NCBI RefSeq assembly: GCF_000003815.2 | Contig: NC_049992.1 | Location: forward strand, 4,409,514-4,473,513 | Source of the DNA: Branchiostoma floridae | Taxonomy: Eukaryota; Chordata; Leptocardii; Amphioxiformes; Branchiostomatidae | DNA: 64,000 nucleotides | Reading direction: 5' to 3' | Shown: in pieces, positions 12,601 to 24,756 of the stretch | Layout of the letters: every line of letters starts with the position of its first letter | Numbering within the stretch: the first letter of the stretch is position 1 | Notes under the pieces: model-generated | Database searches by the model: none | Told to the model about the DNA's origin: nothing | Seen by the model: the letters and a program-made list of their open reading frames with translations, nothing else | Program-made: the position numbers and the translations under genes

Positions 12601-15600
12601 ACGGACTCTGTGTGAACAAAGCTGGCAGCTACAAGTGTGCCTGCTCATCTGGATGGACTGGACAAAACTGTCAGCAAGGTGAGTTCTTTTACCAACGACA
12701 CTTTTATGAAAAGCTCAACATTGTAAGTCAAATTCTTATCAATCAAATCAATCAATCAATCAAATCAATCAAAGAATTTATTTAGCGTAGCAGATTTCAT
12801 GTACATGGAGACATGATCTGAATAGGTCGCTAATATACAGTGTTTAAAATTGAGGTGTTAAAATCATAACGGAGGAGAGAAATTGACATATGAAACATGC
12901 TTAAAACTACGTACATATAAAATACAAACACATGTAGTCATTCATTTTCAAAAGAATTAGAAATTGCAGTTTGTGAACATTTCAAACTGTCTGTAAGATT
13001 AGATCCACATCCATTATGTCAGACATATTCCACAGGTGAGTTTCAACTTGGTTCAACTATAAGTTATATATTCTTTTCATATCACGCAGACTTCAATGAG
13101 TGTACCATGAAACCATGCCAACATGGACGCTGTGTGAACGAAGATGGCGGCTACAATTGTACCTGCTCAACTGGATGGACTGGACAGAACTGCCAACAAG
13201 GTGAGTTTTTTTCCAATTTTTACTTTAGAAATATTATTAAAAGCTTACAATAAGTCATTTTGTATGACATATTCTACAGGTGCATTCCATATTGCTTCAG
13301 CCCGAACGTACGTATCTCTTTATTTCCATATCTTTTTCGTCTAACACGTCCTGAATTCTATTTGTGTTAATAGGCGACTATTTAGCCACTAAGTTGTTTA
13401 AAATTGGTTCAACTTCAAATCATGTTTCTCCGCATCATGCAGACATCAATGAGTGTACCAGGAAGCCATGCCAACATGGACGCTGTATGAACAATCCTGG
13501 TGGCTACCAATGTACCTGCTCACCTGGATGGACTGGACAGAATTGTCAGCAAGGTGACGTATTTGTGTTTTCCAGTTACATAAGTTTTCAGTCCGTCCAG
13601 CTGCAAAATGAAAGATATTGATGTAAGGCTACATGTCTTTCTCTATCACACAGACATCAATGAGTGTACCAAGAATCCATGCCAACATGGACGCTGTGTG
13701 AACGAAGATGGCGGCTACAAATGTACCTGCTCACCTGGATGGACTGGACTGAACTGTCAGCAAGGCGAGCAACTTTTCTGTAGCTACCATTCACTTTACA
13801 TAAAATGCTATTTTCATTCCGTTTTTTTGTGTGTAAAAGTCAAGAAACGTAAATCTTGGGTTTGTTATCAATGCCAATAACTTATTTATCAGACATCAAT
13901 GAGTGCACCAGGAACCCATGCCAACATGGACGCTGTCTGAACAGAAATGGCGGCTACCAATGTACCTGCTCACCTGGGTGGACTGGACAGAACTGTCAGA
14001 ATTGTGAGTTCTTTTTGTGTAAACTTAATTGCATAGAAGTATGTGTTGTCATTGTGTTTCAATCAGTTCAGCTGTCCTACAGTTTTTTTTTCTCATGCAG
14101 ACATCAATGAGTGCACCAGGAACCCATGCCAACATGGACGCTGTGTGAACAAAGATGGCGGCTACAAATGTACCTGCTCACCTGGCTGGACTGGACAGAA
14201 CTGTCAGTTTGGTGAGTTGTTTTAGCGGTGATAAATTAGCTTTCAGTCAGCGAAACCGAAATTAAAAGGGCATATTTGGCAGCCGTGCACTAGGATGGTT
14301 GCGGTTGTACGGTTGTACACTAATAGATAAAAGTGCTTCTTGCCTCTTGACTAATTATAGTTAGTAACTGCTATAAACAAATACGTACATTAATTGGTAG
14401 TTGGCATTTTTTTCTCGTGATAAAGGGTAAATGTGCTCAGCATAGAATGAATGATATTTCCCTGTAGCTTCATTATAGATGCGCTTATGTAAAACTAGTA
14501 TTATAACGTTACTTTCGATGCAGTTAAAACTTATCATATTGAATGAGACCATACGTTCTGGCAACTAAATGTATAACCTTTAGGTGGATGCCTTGCTGCA
14601 TGAACATAATGCTTTAGGATCATATAATAAAGCTTCATAATAGGCCATGTAGATTCCCCTTAAGCTAAGGGCACAAACCGCAGTGCGTGTAAATACGTGT
14701 TGTCAACGTAGGCAATCTTTTGGGATCCGTAAGTGGTAAGTACCGCCTCCGTACGAACTCGTAGGGGATCCGATTTTGGAGCACACAGACACGCCGTACA
14801 ACTTTACGTGCAGGCTAAACTTTTGTGTGTCGTCGGTCTACTGATTCTCCCCCCATACGTGCCAGTACAGGCGACGCGCCTGCCCTGTACAGCCTGAACG
14901 TTTTCAGAAATACGTGGCGGACGTGGCCTCCCAAACAAACGTACAAATGTAATAGTTTTAGAGTAGACACAGCATGGTGTACAATCTGTACAGTTCTACA
15001 AGTTCTAGTCCTCATCGACTTCCGATGGACGAACATCATCAGTTATATAAGTTCAGGGTTCGCTTACTGCATCTACTGTTCTGTTGCAGCCAAACGGTGT
15101 GAAAGTGGATGGACGGAACACAACAACCACTGCTACAAGCTGATGACAGACTATGTCAGCGGGTCTCATGCACACTCAAACTGTAAAAGCTTTGGTGCAG
15201 TTTTGACCTCTATCACAAGCAAGGCAGAAAACAACTTCATTAAGGGTCTCATCTCAACATGTGGGTAACAAACAAAAGTTATTTCTTGTCATCAATTATG
15301 ACGAGTCTTTATTATTTATAATGTACTTTTCGCCTACAGCAATCTACCTTTAATTTTGTTGCTTTTTTGATTAATAAAAATAGGCATGACCAACATTCTC
15401 ATTACAACGCAATTTTAACTGGTCAGACCATAACTGTATATGTGATGATTCATACGGTGCATATTACAAAAATTGTCAGTACATCAACTATTAGGAAATT
15501 ACTTCAATGCTAAAGCAAGAAGAGTGAACATGCTTGTTTTATTCTGTACTACATATGTCTCCAGGGACAAATGTTCCCAGAATTCTGGATCAGCTTCCCA

Positions 15601-17308
15601 GAATTCTGGAGAATTGATGAAAGATATGAATAACAGTACTGTGTGTAATTACTGTAATGACTGATGACTGGATGAAGTAACAGTTCTCCAGAATTCTGGG
15701 AACCTTCTGAAGAATTCTGACTTAGGTTCTGAAGGTTCACAGAATTCTCCAGAATTCTGGCTCTTGTTACTTCATCCAGTCATCAGTCATTACAGTCATT
15801 ACACACAGTACTGTTATTCATATCTTTCATCAATTATAGACCCCTTTCCCTTTGCTTGCTTGCAGCCGATAATTTAGTAGTGTGGGTCGGACTGTGTAAA
15901 AATGGAGGGTCGTGGAGTTGGCGTGATGGCTCTCGACTCACCTATGCAAACTGGTATCCTGGCGAGCCGAACAACTTCGAAGCCTGGATCTATGGACCAG
16001 AGGAGTGTGTGATTATGTACTCCAAGGACAAGGTACGATTCCTTTCGTCTCTTTATTAGGACATGTTGAATTGATTATATGGATGACATCCGTGCGCGCA
16101 TTTTCAGCCATTTCCAAAATGAATTTTAAAAAGAAAGAAAGTTTTGAAGCATACTCCCTCTCAAAATTATGCAAAGCAGCTTCAAAGTAAGCAAATATAT
16201 GGCATGCAAAAATACATATCGGAGAACGTATACTACTGTCATGCAACATTACATTGTCAAAGAAGATGTGAAATGAAGAATCTAGTGTTTGGTATACTAT
16301 ATTCTGTGTGTCCAGCCATTTGTTCAACCTTCCTGACCACTTTGATTTCATGATGAAGGCAACTTTTTTTTTGGTCAAACTTTTTTTATTCACACGCTCG
16401 CATCAGTTTTTAGATTCCCAAAGAATGTTATCCAATATCAACATGGCCTTATCTTAAATCAGTATTGATGCACCTTTTTGCATTGCAATTTTTCAAATTA
16501 TTTTATTTGCTGGTTTTCGGGTTTTAAAAACGCCAGATTGGAACATTAGTGTGAAAACAGTGAGGCAAAAGGAAGTCTGTAGGTTGCAGCACACAGTTTC
16601 ATGGAGTGAACAGAGCTAAGTGAATTTTTTCTCTCTTGGTGCTTAATTTTAATGATGACTCTTCTTGATATTAAAAGTTGAATTAACATAATGATGTACG
16701 AGAACCGACAAATTCAATTGGTGTGGAATTATAATTTTTTTTCTGCAAACTTTATTTCAGGCTCTTGGCCCATATCGCATACATAATAGATATAAAAAAA
16801 AAACATACAATACAACAATACACATACACTTCATGTACAATAAAAAAGTTGAATTAGCCAGGGCTTTTGTAAACAAGATTCACATAGCGTGTCCAGAATT
16901 TGCTATGGAAGAGGGCATCTAAGTGGAATAACCGGGAGATATAATGTTGTTTTTTGATGTGGCGATGCGTTTGTACAAATGCATGCGTTAGTTTTCTCCT
17001 TCTAGTATGTATGTATTATGTATCTAGAATTAAACTTCTCTTTGCCCAGTAGACTGCAAAGATGTTTGATTGTTTTATAACTTTTAAGCATTATTTTCTA
17101 TCATTGCTTCCTTTTAAGACAATGAGGACTTTCAAATGACATGTGAGCAAAAAACAAACCCCACATGAATCTGACAATCTTCTGTATATAACATTTCTCA
17201 CAGAGTGGCAAAAATTGGCTAGGTAGACCAAGATGGACAAGAGGAGAATGGAATGACAAACGCTGCTGGAAGGAATGTCCTTACGTTTGCAAGAAACGTA
17301 AAACATGA
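6645..17308 (+). CDS. Gene B: type II membrane receptor, 7 calcium-binding EGF repeats plus C-type lectin domain
   Basis: Exon model: 6645-6660, 7244-7792, 10295-10437, a stalk exon hidden in gap 10697-11514, then 11858-11968, 12568-12678, 13090-13200, 13443-13553, 13654-13764, 13893-14003, 14101-14211, 15090-15260, 15866-16032, 17204-17308. Every junction keeps frame. With a 223-nt stalk exon as in C and D the protein would be about 716 residues: cytoplasmic tail of about 190, one membrane helix, stalk, seven EGF repeats and a long-form lectin head. Donors are GT except 13765, which is GC. ATG 6645 is chosen because MDKTK is conserved exactly in D (57068) and its phase fits exon 2. The head has EPN (15964-15972) and WND, a complete calcium-site signature of the mannose-type class. 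Probable role: cell-surface glycan binding (inference). Confidence 0.85.
7244..7792 (+). CDS. Gene B exon 2: cytoplasmic tail
   Basis: A 549-nt exon encoding a hydrophilic, low-complexity tail. It has an acidic stretch ([13 protein letters not shown]), a basic lysine-rich centre ([17 protein letters not shown]), a Ser/Asn/Gln linker, and a C-terminal part with tyrosines in [18 protein letters not shown] and GPYEY. The tyrosine part is nearly unchanged in D, suggesting constraint, while the linker has small indels. None of the tyrosines makes a complete ITAM or ITIM consensus, so a signalling role is only possible. Acceptor TAG at 7241-7243, donor GTAAGT at 7793. Confidence 0.85.
8350..8511 (+). 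repeat. CR1-like retroposon 3' end with (GATT)n tail
   Basis: A compact 3' end with GGCCTTGGGCC and a TTAAAATTAAGGAGATA segment followed by GATT repeats. The copy in D at about 55168-55340 carries (AATC)n on the other strand, so the insertion predates the arm duplication. Confidence 0.6.
8786..10019 (+). mobile_element. Octamer-rich interspersed element, left-arm insertion
   Basis: Begins in an (ATT)n run followed by a CCTTTGCC/GGCAAGG hairpin and ends in GAACTCTAGTT. The D intron has the uninterrupted site near 54870-54880. Inside, diverged units of about 200-300 bp repeat: an 'AACTCGAGAA ... GGATCATCATGA' part, then ATGCAAAT and ATTTGCATAATTAATGA. At least nine octamer motifs (either orientation) lie between about 9074 and 9880. 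Related full-length copy: 35412-36483. Reverse-read, it has a (TAA)n tail like a retroposon; the class is open. Confidence 0.65.
10295..10437 (+). CDS. Gene B exon 3: transmembrane segment
   Basis: Encodes [16 protein letters not shown], a roughly 22-residue hydrophobic helix ([15 protein letters not shown] onward to ATYFIF), then a short VPGSK end. Lysines precede the helix on its N-terminal side, supporting a cytoplasmic N-terminus (type II). Homologous exons: C 28177-28316 and D 50161-50303. Starts phase 1, ends phase 0 at AAG/GTAATC. Confidence 0.85.
10697..11514. other. Assembly gap (818 N) covering the predicted stalk exon of gene B
   Basis: In D the stalk exon begins 766 bp after the membrane exon. 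The same spacing in B falls near 11200, inside this gap. Phase also requires a phase 0 to 1 exon here. Confidence 0.8.
11858..14211 (+). CDS. Gene B EGF array: seven calcium-binding EGF exons
   Basis: Seven exons of exactly 111 nt, all phase 1-1, with six cysteines each. Repeat 1 (11858-11968) is divergent ([15 protein letters not shown]), as is the first repeat of D. Repeats 2-7 mostly start D-I/F-[ND]-E-C and contain C-x-N-x4-Y-x-C-x-C, the consensus for calcium binding and Asp/Asn hydroxylation. The donor of repeat 5 is GC (13765). The codon split across the repeat 6/7 junction gives Tyr instead of Asp, removing the first calcium ligand of repeat 7. Exon symmetry means whole repeats can be skipped or gained without frameshift. 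Confidence 0.9.
12736..12890 (+). repeat. Retroposon 3' end with (AATC)n, gene B only
   Basis: AATC repeats followed by AATTTATTTA and a unique stretch in the intron after EGF 2. It reads as an inverted, 5'-truncated retroposon tail. I see no match in C or D introns. Confidence 0.45.
14212..15089 (+). other. Gene B intron before the lectin exons
   Basis: An 878-bp intron. Its second half (about 14640-15060) is more GC-rich and full of ACGT-containing words compared with the surroundings, suggesting an old insertion. No coding signal or recognisable family. Confidence 0.4.
15090..17308 (+). CDS. Gene B lectin head: three-exon C-type lectin domain
   Basis: Exon 15090-15260 carries [13 protein letters not shown] (the extra N-terminal disulphide of long-form domains) and the helix-2 pattern C-x3-GAVLTSITS. 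Exon 15866-16032 carries [26 protein letters not shown] and EECVIMYS. Exon 17204-17308 carries GEWNDKRC and CPYVCKK, then TGA. EPN plus WND plus the conserved acidic residues complete the principal calcium site, so B is the copy here best matching a mannose-type binder. Exon 2 is only about 55% like that of A, D and E by eye, so B diverged most in the head. Confidence 0.9.
15612..15835. repeat. Foldback element: 72-bp inverted arms with nested GAATTC palindromes
   Basis: Arms 15612-15683 and 15765-15835 are nearly perfect inverted copies. The spacer has a second inverted pair (GAACCTTC / GAAGGTTC) and repeated AGAATTCT words, with further copies just outside the left arm. It ends 30 bp before the acceptor of lectin exon 2 and is absent from the homologous introns of C and D. 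Confidence 0.85.
16033..17203 (+). other. Gene B last intron
   Basis: No coding signal. About 16735-16890 (an oligo-A run and CTTTATTTCAGG segment) may be a reversed retroposon tail, but this is weak. Confidence 0.35.
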
Positions 17309-17353
17309 TATCCTAGTGGATGTGAAAGATACCATTACAGTGGTGTGCAAAAT

Positions 17354-17684
17354 GTGCGAAAATGGAGTGAAAATAATGGAATGAATTAAAATGAAATAAG
17401 AAGCAAATCATTTTTGTCCATTTTGCACTTAAGCTTTGTGTACACAAAGTATAGAATTATTGTATACCCAACAGCAGCAAACCATTCATCCAGCAATACA
17501 AGAGAATGTAAAAGTTATCAGTAAGTGCGAAAATCGAATTATAATAGAATGAGATGGAACAACATGGAGCAAAATAAGAGGCAAACCATTTTGTCACTTT
17601 TTGTACACCAAGTATAGCATACTTGTACCAAGCAGTGCAGAAAACCACTCATTCAACAAAGCCAACCAATGCAAGAGGATATTA
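17354..17684. repeat. Two-unit tandem duplication, period about 171 bp
   Basis: Units starting at 17354 and 17525 share GTGCGAAAAT, AAATAAGA-GCAAA, TTTTGTCC/ACTTTTTG, ACACAAAGTATAG and a CCAG/AGCAG end. They are strongly diverged and just 3' of the B stop. Confidence 0.6.
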
Positions 17685-17862
17685 CATTCAACCTTGCATT
17701 GAAACACTGTGAAATGTTAAGCAAAATCACTCTGTAGTAAATTTACATTAGAATTTGTCCGAGAAGATGTCGAAGGTCACTGATTAGTCACAGAATGATG
17801 ACGTCGACTTTGTCTATTTGGACGTTCAATCAATTTTCTTGCAATCGTTTACAATTATAGAT

Positions 17863-17950
17863 GTTCGAAAAAGACAGCAGTACAAAAAGTACAGACCTTA
17901 ATGGGTGCTCGAAAAAGACAGCAGTACAAAAAGGACAGAACTCAATGGGT
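17863..17950. repeat. 44-bp direct tandem duplication
   Basis: Two adjacent 44-bp units (17863-17906, 17907-17950) sharing TCGAAAAAGACAGCAGTAC and ending AATGGGT, with few differences. Confidence 0.85.
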
Positions 17951-19699
17951 GATAGTGTTGGCTGCTTCTAAGGTTCTTTGTACTAGTTCTGCAAAATACA
18001 TCATACGCTGCTCAGTTGAGCAGTTGAGTTCAGTTTGAAAACTTGCAGTTGATGATGGAAAGCAGTGTACACATCTTTAGCTGCAATAGTTTTTTTTTTC
18101 AAACTACTAGTAGGGGCACTGCAAAACAACAATTAGCATTCAGCCTGATGTCAGAGTCCACTTTCAAGTCATTGCTAACTTTGGCTTTGTCTATTTGGAC
18201 AATCATTTTTTTTCTAGTTTACAATGCATGCTATGCTATTGATCTCGAAAAAAGATTGTGTATACGAAAACAAACTACAGGTTGAAATGGATGTTAATCA
18301 AATGGGGTAATAAGAAGGTACTTCGTTTTTGACCACATAGAAAGATGAGTGCTGCAGATCATGTATTTTATTGATTAGTTTAATTTGGGAACAGTAACTG
18401 TTTGAAAGCAATTTTGTACCTTTTTATAGCTGCAAATGTTTATCAAACTAATATCTCATGATGGACTATTGCAACAAACTGGTCCAAGTAGAGTTTCATA
18501 CCATAACATAAACTTAATATATGGATGGAAACTGCCGGTACATAATGGGAAAACATTGGATTGTAGGATGACACATACTGTTTCTCATCAGAAGTGGGTA
18601 GGTGTATTAAACTTTGAATTTCTGTCTACATGCATGTTTTTCATTCAGTAAATCTTTGTGCTTAAACAAACTGAAAGTAACAATATAAAAGTTGCTGTTG
18701 TAACATATGTGTATAGTGCACACAGGGAAGCAAACCTTCGTTGAATACGGCATCCCTCCCCAAACAGTGTGGAGTTCACCTGCCGTTATTAATATCAGTG
18801 GGTGCAAAAGGGACAACTCTTATAGGAATATTCATCTAGTGTGTTAAATCACATGAAGTATATCAAAAGATTCCAAACGTACAAATCATTGTGTAACTGA
18901 GGCAAGTCGTTTAGAAGGAAATATTTTCTCTCAAACATTTTCCCACTAAAGGATTGTGTACAGAAATTGGTTTTGCCAATTTTGAAATTATACTGTGTCA
19001 AATTCAATTGGCATGGCCATAGCAAAAGCTGGGACAACTATATACAATCACAAAATCTTGTTTTTGTGTTTCCATACTAATTTCATTTCAGAGAAAGTGG
19101 AATAGACAACAACACAGATTTGTGAAAATTCCGTTTTCCTGCTTTAATTTTGCACTACATAGAGAGAGATGATGATTGGAAATGTGTTTTGTCCATCTGA
19201 TCCTGCCAACATATTGTTTTCCTTCATTGTTTTGTAAGTAGAGTGTTAGGATTAACTCCCTAATTTCAAGTTTATAGAGCAGACCATGTGAAATTCAATG
19301 TACGTTTAATTGTGCCAATAAAGCTTTGTTCATTTGCACTACTTGTCATACCATTGCCCTATTCAAATGTCACTTCTTAATTCCACTGGCCACGGGTGCC
19401 CTGAAACACTCAAAACAATGAAATGCAGCACCAGTGATTCACGAGGAGTGCTGCATTGCACACTTCAAATATACAAGTAGTGTTCGAACACTGTAGAGAA
19501 TAAGGCCTACCAGATTTAACATCAATCATCTGCAACAGATTTTATATCCCCTTTCACCAGTCAATCACAGGATGGATCTGAGCCCGAGGAATTTTTTTGT
19601 GGTTCTAGGATCGAAGAAAATAATGATAGTAACTTTAAAATCAACAGTAAAACAGATTCAATGAAAAAAGCAGACTATGTAACTTGTTTCATACAATTC

Positions 19700-20319
19700 T
19701 GGTATCTAAGACATGGTCAGATAAATGCTTTCTTCCCAGGCCCCTTTATTCAGTTTTACCTAGGCCTCTTGCTGTATTTTTACTAAAATGAATATATCCA
19801 AGGACCTACCAATAACATGAATTATTTATTTATTATTGATAGAATTTTATGTTATTCTTTTCTTACTTTTTGGAACGATAGAACTTCTTGCCACTAACCC
19901 TTTTTAAAGAACATTTTGTAGTTCCTGTTTTGTTTCATATTTAGCACACTTAAGAACCTTTTGGCCCTTACCCGTATCTTTTATTTAGAACACAAAGAAG
20001 CATATCCCCTCTTCCACAAAGTCTTTGTATACTTTTCTTTCCACTCAGTCTGATGAAAGACGTCAGATCACTTCTGAAACATCTGATATTCTCTTTTGCA
20101 ATTATTAGTTTTGTAGATTACATTTGAACTATCATTCTTTAAATCCTGAATGAGTGATTTCCACAAACGTATTGGTAATGGAAATTCAGTACCAAGGAGA
20201 AGACCACTATAAACAGTCTTAATTTTTTTAATCATTTCAAGGTCTCATCAGCACTTACCAACGCACCAGGTATATACAACATTCAATCCACACAGGCATT
20301 CAAGTTATCATGGTCACAA

Positions 20320-20360
<41 letters not shown>

Positions 20361-22971
20361 AAGACATTATCATGGTCACAAGCACACACACACAAACACA
20401 CACACACACTCAAACACACACACACAAACACATTATCATGGTCACAAGCACACAAACACACACACACACACACACACAAAGCTGCTAGAATATAACCTAA
20501 GCTTCTCTTTTCCTATTTTATTCATTTTCCATAAACAACGGAAAAAATTGGTAGATAAAGAGATAAAGCCTCCCTATGCGTTTTTGTTCCCCAGCTAAAG
20601 AAAATAGATAAATATTTATCGTCATAAAATCATAAGAAAAGTCGCAACAAAAGCTGAATACAAGTGAAAAACTAAGATGCATTTCTTTTTGTCACAGACT
20701 TTAATAAAATTAATCAATACTGTATCAATCAAAGATATCAATTGAGTCAAGATGTTCACCATTGCTTGATAGTTCTTGTTTTCATTTGCAACTTTGCACA
20801 ATCCACCACACTCAAATATAACACTATGAAAGGTACTTATCCAGCTGGAGGATGTGTTTTAAATCTAAGAATAAAAACTTAAAGATTATTTTTAATGTTC
20901 CTGGCTAAAGTGACATACATGTAGGCTTGATATGGGAAGCTTGCATTCCATTTGTCTTAGTTCAACTTCCACCTAAAATACAAGCAGCATGTCGAAGCCT
21001 TGTACAATAGGTTACATAACAGTGAGTGAGTTAACTCCTAACAGTTGTATAGCTTATTTTTAGTATCACATATCTGCCTCACACATGGACTATTATGTCA
21101 AAATAATTTCCGGATTCCTCATAATATTATGTTGTCAAATTTAGACCTTCAAACTTTAAGTAGCCAACAATCAAGATAGGAATAAACTTTGCAGCCTAAT
21201 CAGTACACTGCTATCACCCTCACTTCTGTTAAACACCATTCAATTTAAGTTTACAGTGACTCTCCTGCATTTAGCCTAAGAATGAAAATTTCAAGGTCTT
21301 TTTGCAAACATTTTGCAAATCTCCCGAACTGTCTTTTTAAATTATTTATTAAATCTTTAGACTCCTGGGATGCCCCTCCAGCATAAAAAAACTGGTTTCT
21401 CATTTTAAACAAGAAAATATAATCAACTGTTACACAAACTTAAAATGACGATCAATAAAACAACATTAAATTAGATCAAATACATTAAATCTTGTTTGTA
21501 CAGTATAAAATGTCCTCCTCACGCCATAAATGGTGCATATGTCAGTGCCCATCTCCGAATCAAAGCCCTTTGGCCACATCACTTTGTGCGATCACTACAG
21601 CACGGGGCTAGTCCAATGGTAGTAAATGTATGTGCTCAACTACCTTAATGGTAATACTCTTTCCTATTAACTCTGAGTACTAAGCAAAGAGAGCACTACA
21701 TCTATGTACCATAATACCACAATCAAGTCAAACTTGCAAGCTAATATCAAGTATGGCAGAGACTATACTCACATGGCCATTGTATTGGTAATTTATAACA
21801 TTATATCATTTAAACATTGTCTAAATTAAGTCAGGAAATTATTTTTATAAATGTATGTTTCTATATTGCTGCAGTTAACCATTTAGTTATGAAGTTGATA
21901 TATTGACAATATCTTTCCTATATTGTCTGAATGGAACTTTTAAGCGTCACTTTAGATTTTGGCTCAAACGATGGAGTGTACCACTGGCTTTCTTTATAAT
22001 GATGGCTTGCTACTGTACTTCAAAGAGCACAAACACAATTTAAACTTCATTTATGAAAGTTAGACACCCAGGTAAACAATATTCAAATACAAATTGAATG
22101 TTATCTCTACAACTGGATAAAACATCCATCACTCTTCTTCGGGATCACTAGAATGAACTGGCAGAAACAACTCAATACAAGTATATGTTAGATTGTATAT
22201 GAACTAGTTAAACTTCCTTCAGATATTTCTTTCATGCTGGGAAAACTAATGGGGTCAAGCTAAACTGTAAAAAGAAATAAACCACAAATAAACGGACATA
22301 AAATGCCAATGTTTCGAAAGCTACAGCATTCACTATCATTTTGCAACGTAACAAATATCTTCATGGTATTTACATAAACATTATGTAGGTCTGAGATCTT
22401 TTTGCTACACAAAAGGCAGTTGTTTACACCCATGCAACGGGGTCAAATCGGTCAGCGGCAAAAGCCGTATCTAAAGAGTACAACGCGTTCGAAGGTGACC
22501 TGCGGTTCGACCTGCTGTTCCTGTGATCTTTTCTCACAAACAACCTTGACATTTCAGAGAAGCAAGGAAATGATTTGTGCTTTGAATCCACAGTTGTAGA
22601 CGCGTGGTCTAACTGTTCCTGTATTCTTATTGTGTCAACAAAGTTCTCTGTCTTGCATTTTGAACCATACTTATTCAAGCAAGGAGGTCCATGATGAAGT
22701 TATTGCTCTCAACCTTCTGATCTCATCTTGACCTTTTCCTAATTTCTTTCTACTATAAAATATCCAACAACCAGGAAAATGGCCTTAAGTAGGACAAAAC
22801 ATTCTCCTTCTATACCATTTAGTGCTAGCTTTACAGTACAGGAAAAGAGTCCTGTACCATCTTCTATTCTGTTTTCTAAGAATATGAGCAACAGTCTTTA
22901 CTGGATCCAACTCAGGATCTCATGTGCCTTGTTTTTTTAGATATATTTCAAATTGATTAATACTTACTGTA
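19700..22971 (-). other. 3' flank block of gene C, no gene found
   Basis: Inverted homologue of 959-4483. Holds a CA microsatellite at about 20317-20480 with a GGTCACAAGCACAC spacer repeated three times. The palindromic minisatellite is missing and the ribozyme-like repeat is damaged (about 22080-22170). Confidence 0.7.
20317..20480. repeat. CA microsatellite with repeated spacer
   Basis: Three CA-rich runs separated by copies of ATTATCATGGTCACAAG, a higher-order repeat of about 50 bp. Confidence 0.9.
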
Positions 22972-24756
22972 TCATTTTGGCTTCTTACAAACATAGGAAA
23001 GAGAGTATTTGCACCAATTGTCGTCCCACTGCCCTTTCTCTCCCCCTCCTGCGTAAAAAGCCCGTTCTTTCTGTTGAAATGTTCAATATATCAGAGGGTT
23101 AGTAATACACAATGTCAAGTAAGGCCACATTACATTTATAATGTTCGTTCTCTCATTTTAAAAGAGCTTGATTTAAAGATCCATACCAAAACAGTAGCAG
23201 TATTATAATAGTTTGGAGAGAAAGTCTGTACCCTGCTGCACACCGTGCAGGGCCAGTAAACTAAAAATGTGATAAAGCTAATTATAGGCAGAAATCAAGA
23301 TCCCACAATGTTTAGAATACACTTAACTTCATATGTGTCAGATTTGGTCCTTTTAGATAATTCGCACATTTTTCAGCTTTTCCGCTGGAATACTTACAAA
23401 ATAGATGAAAGAAAAATGAATAGTCTTACCCTGGAGTATATCACACCACAGTCCTGTCTCCCGAAAAACACCAACCACTTGTTGTTAGGCTCTCCTGGAG
23501 CCCAGTTGGTGTAGGTGAGACGTGACCCATGCACCCATCTGAATGAGTGTTTGTCATGGCGTCTCAATCCCAACCAGACGACATGTCGCGTCTCCCCTTT
23601 AGGGGCTGGAATTATGTGAAAACATGAATTTGTCAGACACTACTGAGGCAACTCATTCATGCTTCATAAATTCAAGGGAATACCACATGGTTTGAACTGT
23701 TATCCATTTATCACTTTGGCGACGTCTCAGGGGCTAGCCTAATAGTATAGAGAGCGTCCGTTTGACAAGAATTCCCAAAATGTTAGGCATGGTAGGAATT
23801 TTCCCCAGACATGTGTAGTTGCATCATCCCTTTAGATGGCAATAACTCGGGAATGGGTTGACTTCATGATATTTCGAATGTAGACAGCTTCAGAGATTCC
23901 TTACATGATTAAATGCTAATCATGCAAATCGGGGGCTAATTTCCATAATGAATGAGGACAATTCATAATCCAATATTTCATATTGGCAAGCAGATTCCAT
24001 TAGACATAAGGGCAGTAGGTCTTAGTTATTGCATTGGAAGGTGGAGGCAATCCTTCTCCTTCTACCGCCTTTTGCCTCCCCAAACATAGTCTGGTATCAA
24101 TCAAAAATGGTAACCTGGCGGCACTAGGCTGAATTGCTCCCATTGTTACATATATTTTATTTTTTCTTTACAACTGGTGACTCCTTACAAAATCATTGGC
24201 ATTAGTTTAAAAAGACCCCACTACATTTAATTAAAGTATGAGATGTACGTATACAACAATTTATCCCTAATAAAGTGACACACAAAACCAATTTGTCATC
24301 AGTGTTATTGTGTTTCACAAAGTAGTCTTAGCAGTAACCGCACCAGGCCCGAATCTTTTGGTGTGAGTAATTAGTAGAGTTAGACTGAGTGTTTTTAGTA
24401 TCCATTTAGAGTTCATGCGACTCTCCATGGGTTGGCGGTAACAGGTCTACAGTTCTTTCTGTACAATGTACCTATTTCGGTCTAGCCAGGAATGTTAATC
24501 TCAATAAATTTCAAACCACATCTAGAGATGCAAAGATTGAATTATGGAAAGAAATAAAAAGAATCATATCAAAATTATTACCCACCATCCTTTATGAGAT
24601 ATGCTATGAACCTGTTCTCCCCAGCACTTGTGATGGACGCAAGGTTTGCACCGTATCCCTGGCATCGTGACTTTGCTGTGTCCCAGTTGACTTTGTCTTT
24701 CACATGCTTGTAGCAGTGGTTGTTGTACCCAGTCCACCCCTTCTCGCATGGTTTGG
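22972..24756 (-). CDS. Gene C lectin head: three-exon C-type lectin domain
   Basis: Exon 24756-24586: CEKGWTGYNNHCYKHV and C-x3-GANLASITS. Exon 23605-23430: [36 protein letters not shown]. The usual WVDGS aspartate is His here (WVHGS), unlike all sisters. Exon 23070-22972: [20 protein letters not shown]. The 23606-24585 intron holds an octamer-repeat fragment (about 23720-23990). Confidence 0.88.

Larger units (their letters stand above)
17309..19700 (+). other. Region between convergent genes B and C, B side
   Basis: No gene seen. Contains a two-unit tandem duplication (17354-17684, period about 171 bp), a 44-bp direct duplication (17863-17906 and 17907-17950) and an AATAAA at 19317-19322. 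That hexamer is far from the B stop and may belong to a retroposon end. Confidence 0.6.

Noticed and set aside
11858-14211. Regularly spaced, near-identical 111-nt blocks that resemble a repeat array.
   Set aside because: They are EGF coding exons with splice sites and conserved cysteines, not CRISPR or satellite DNA.
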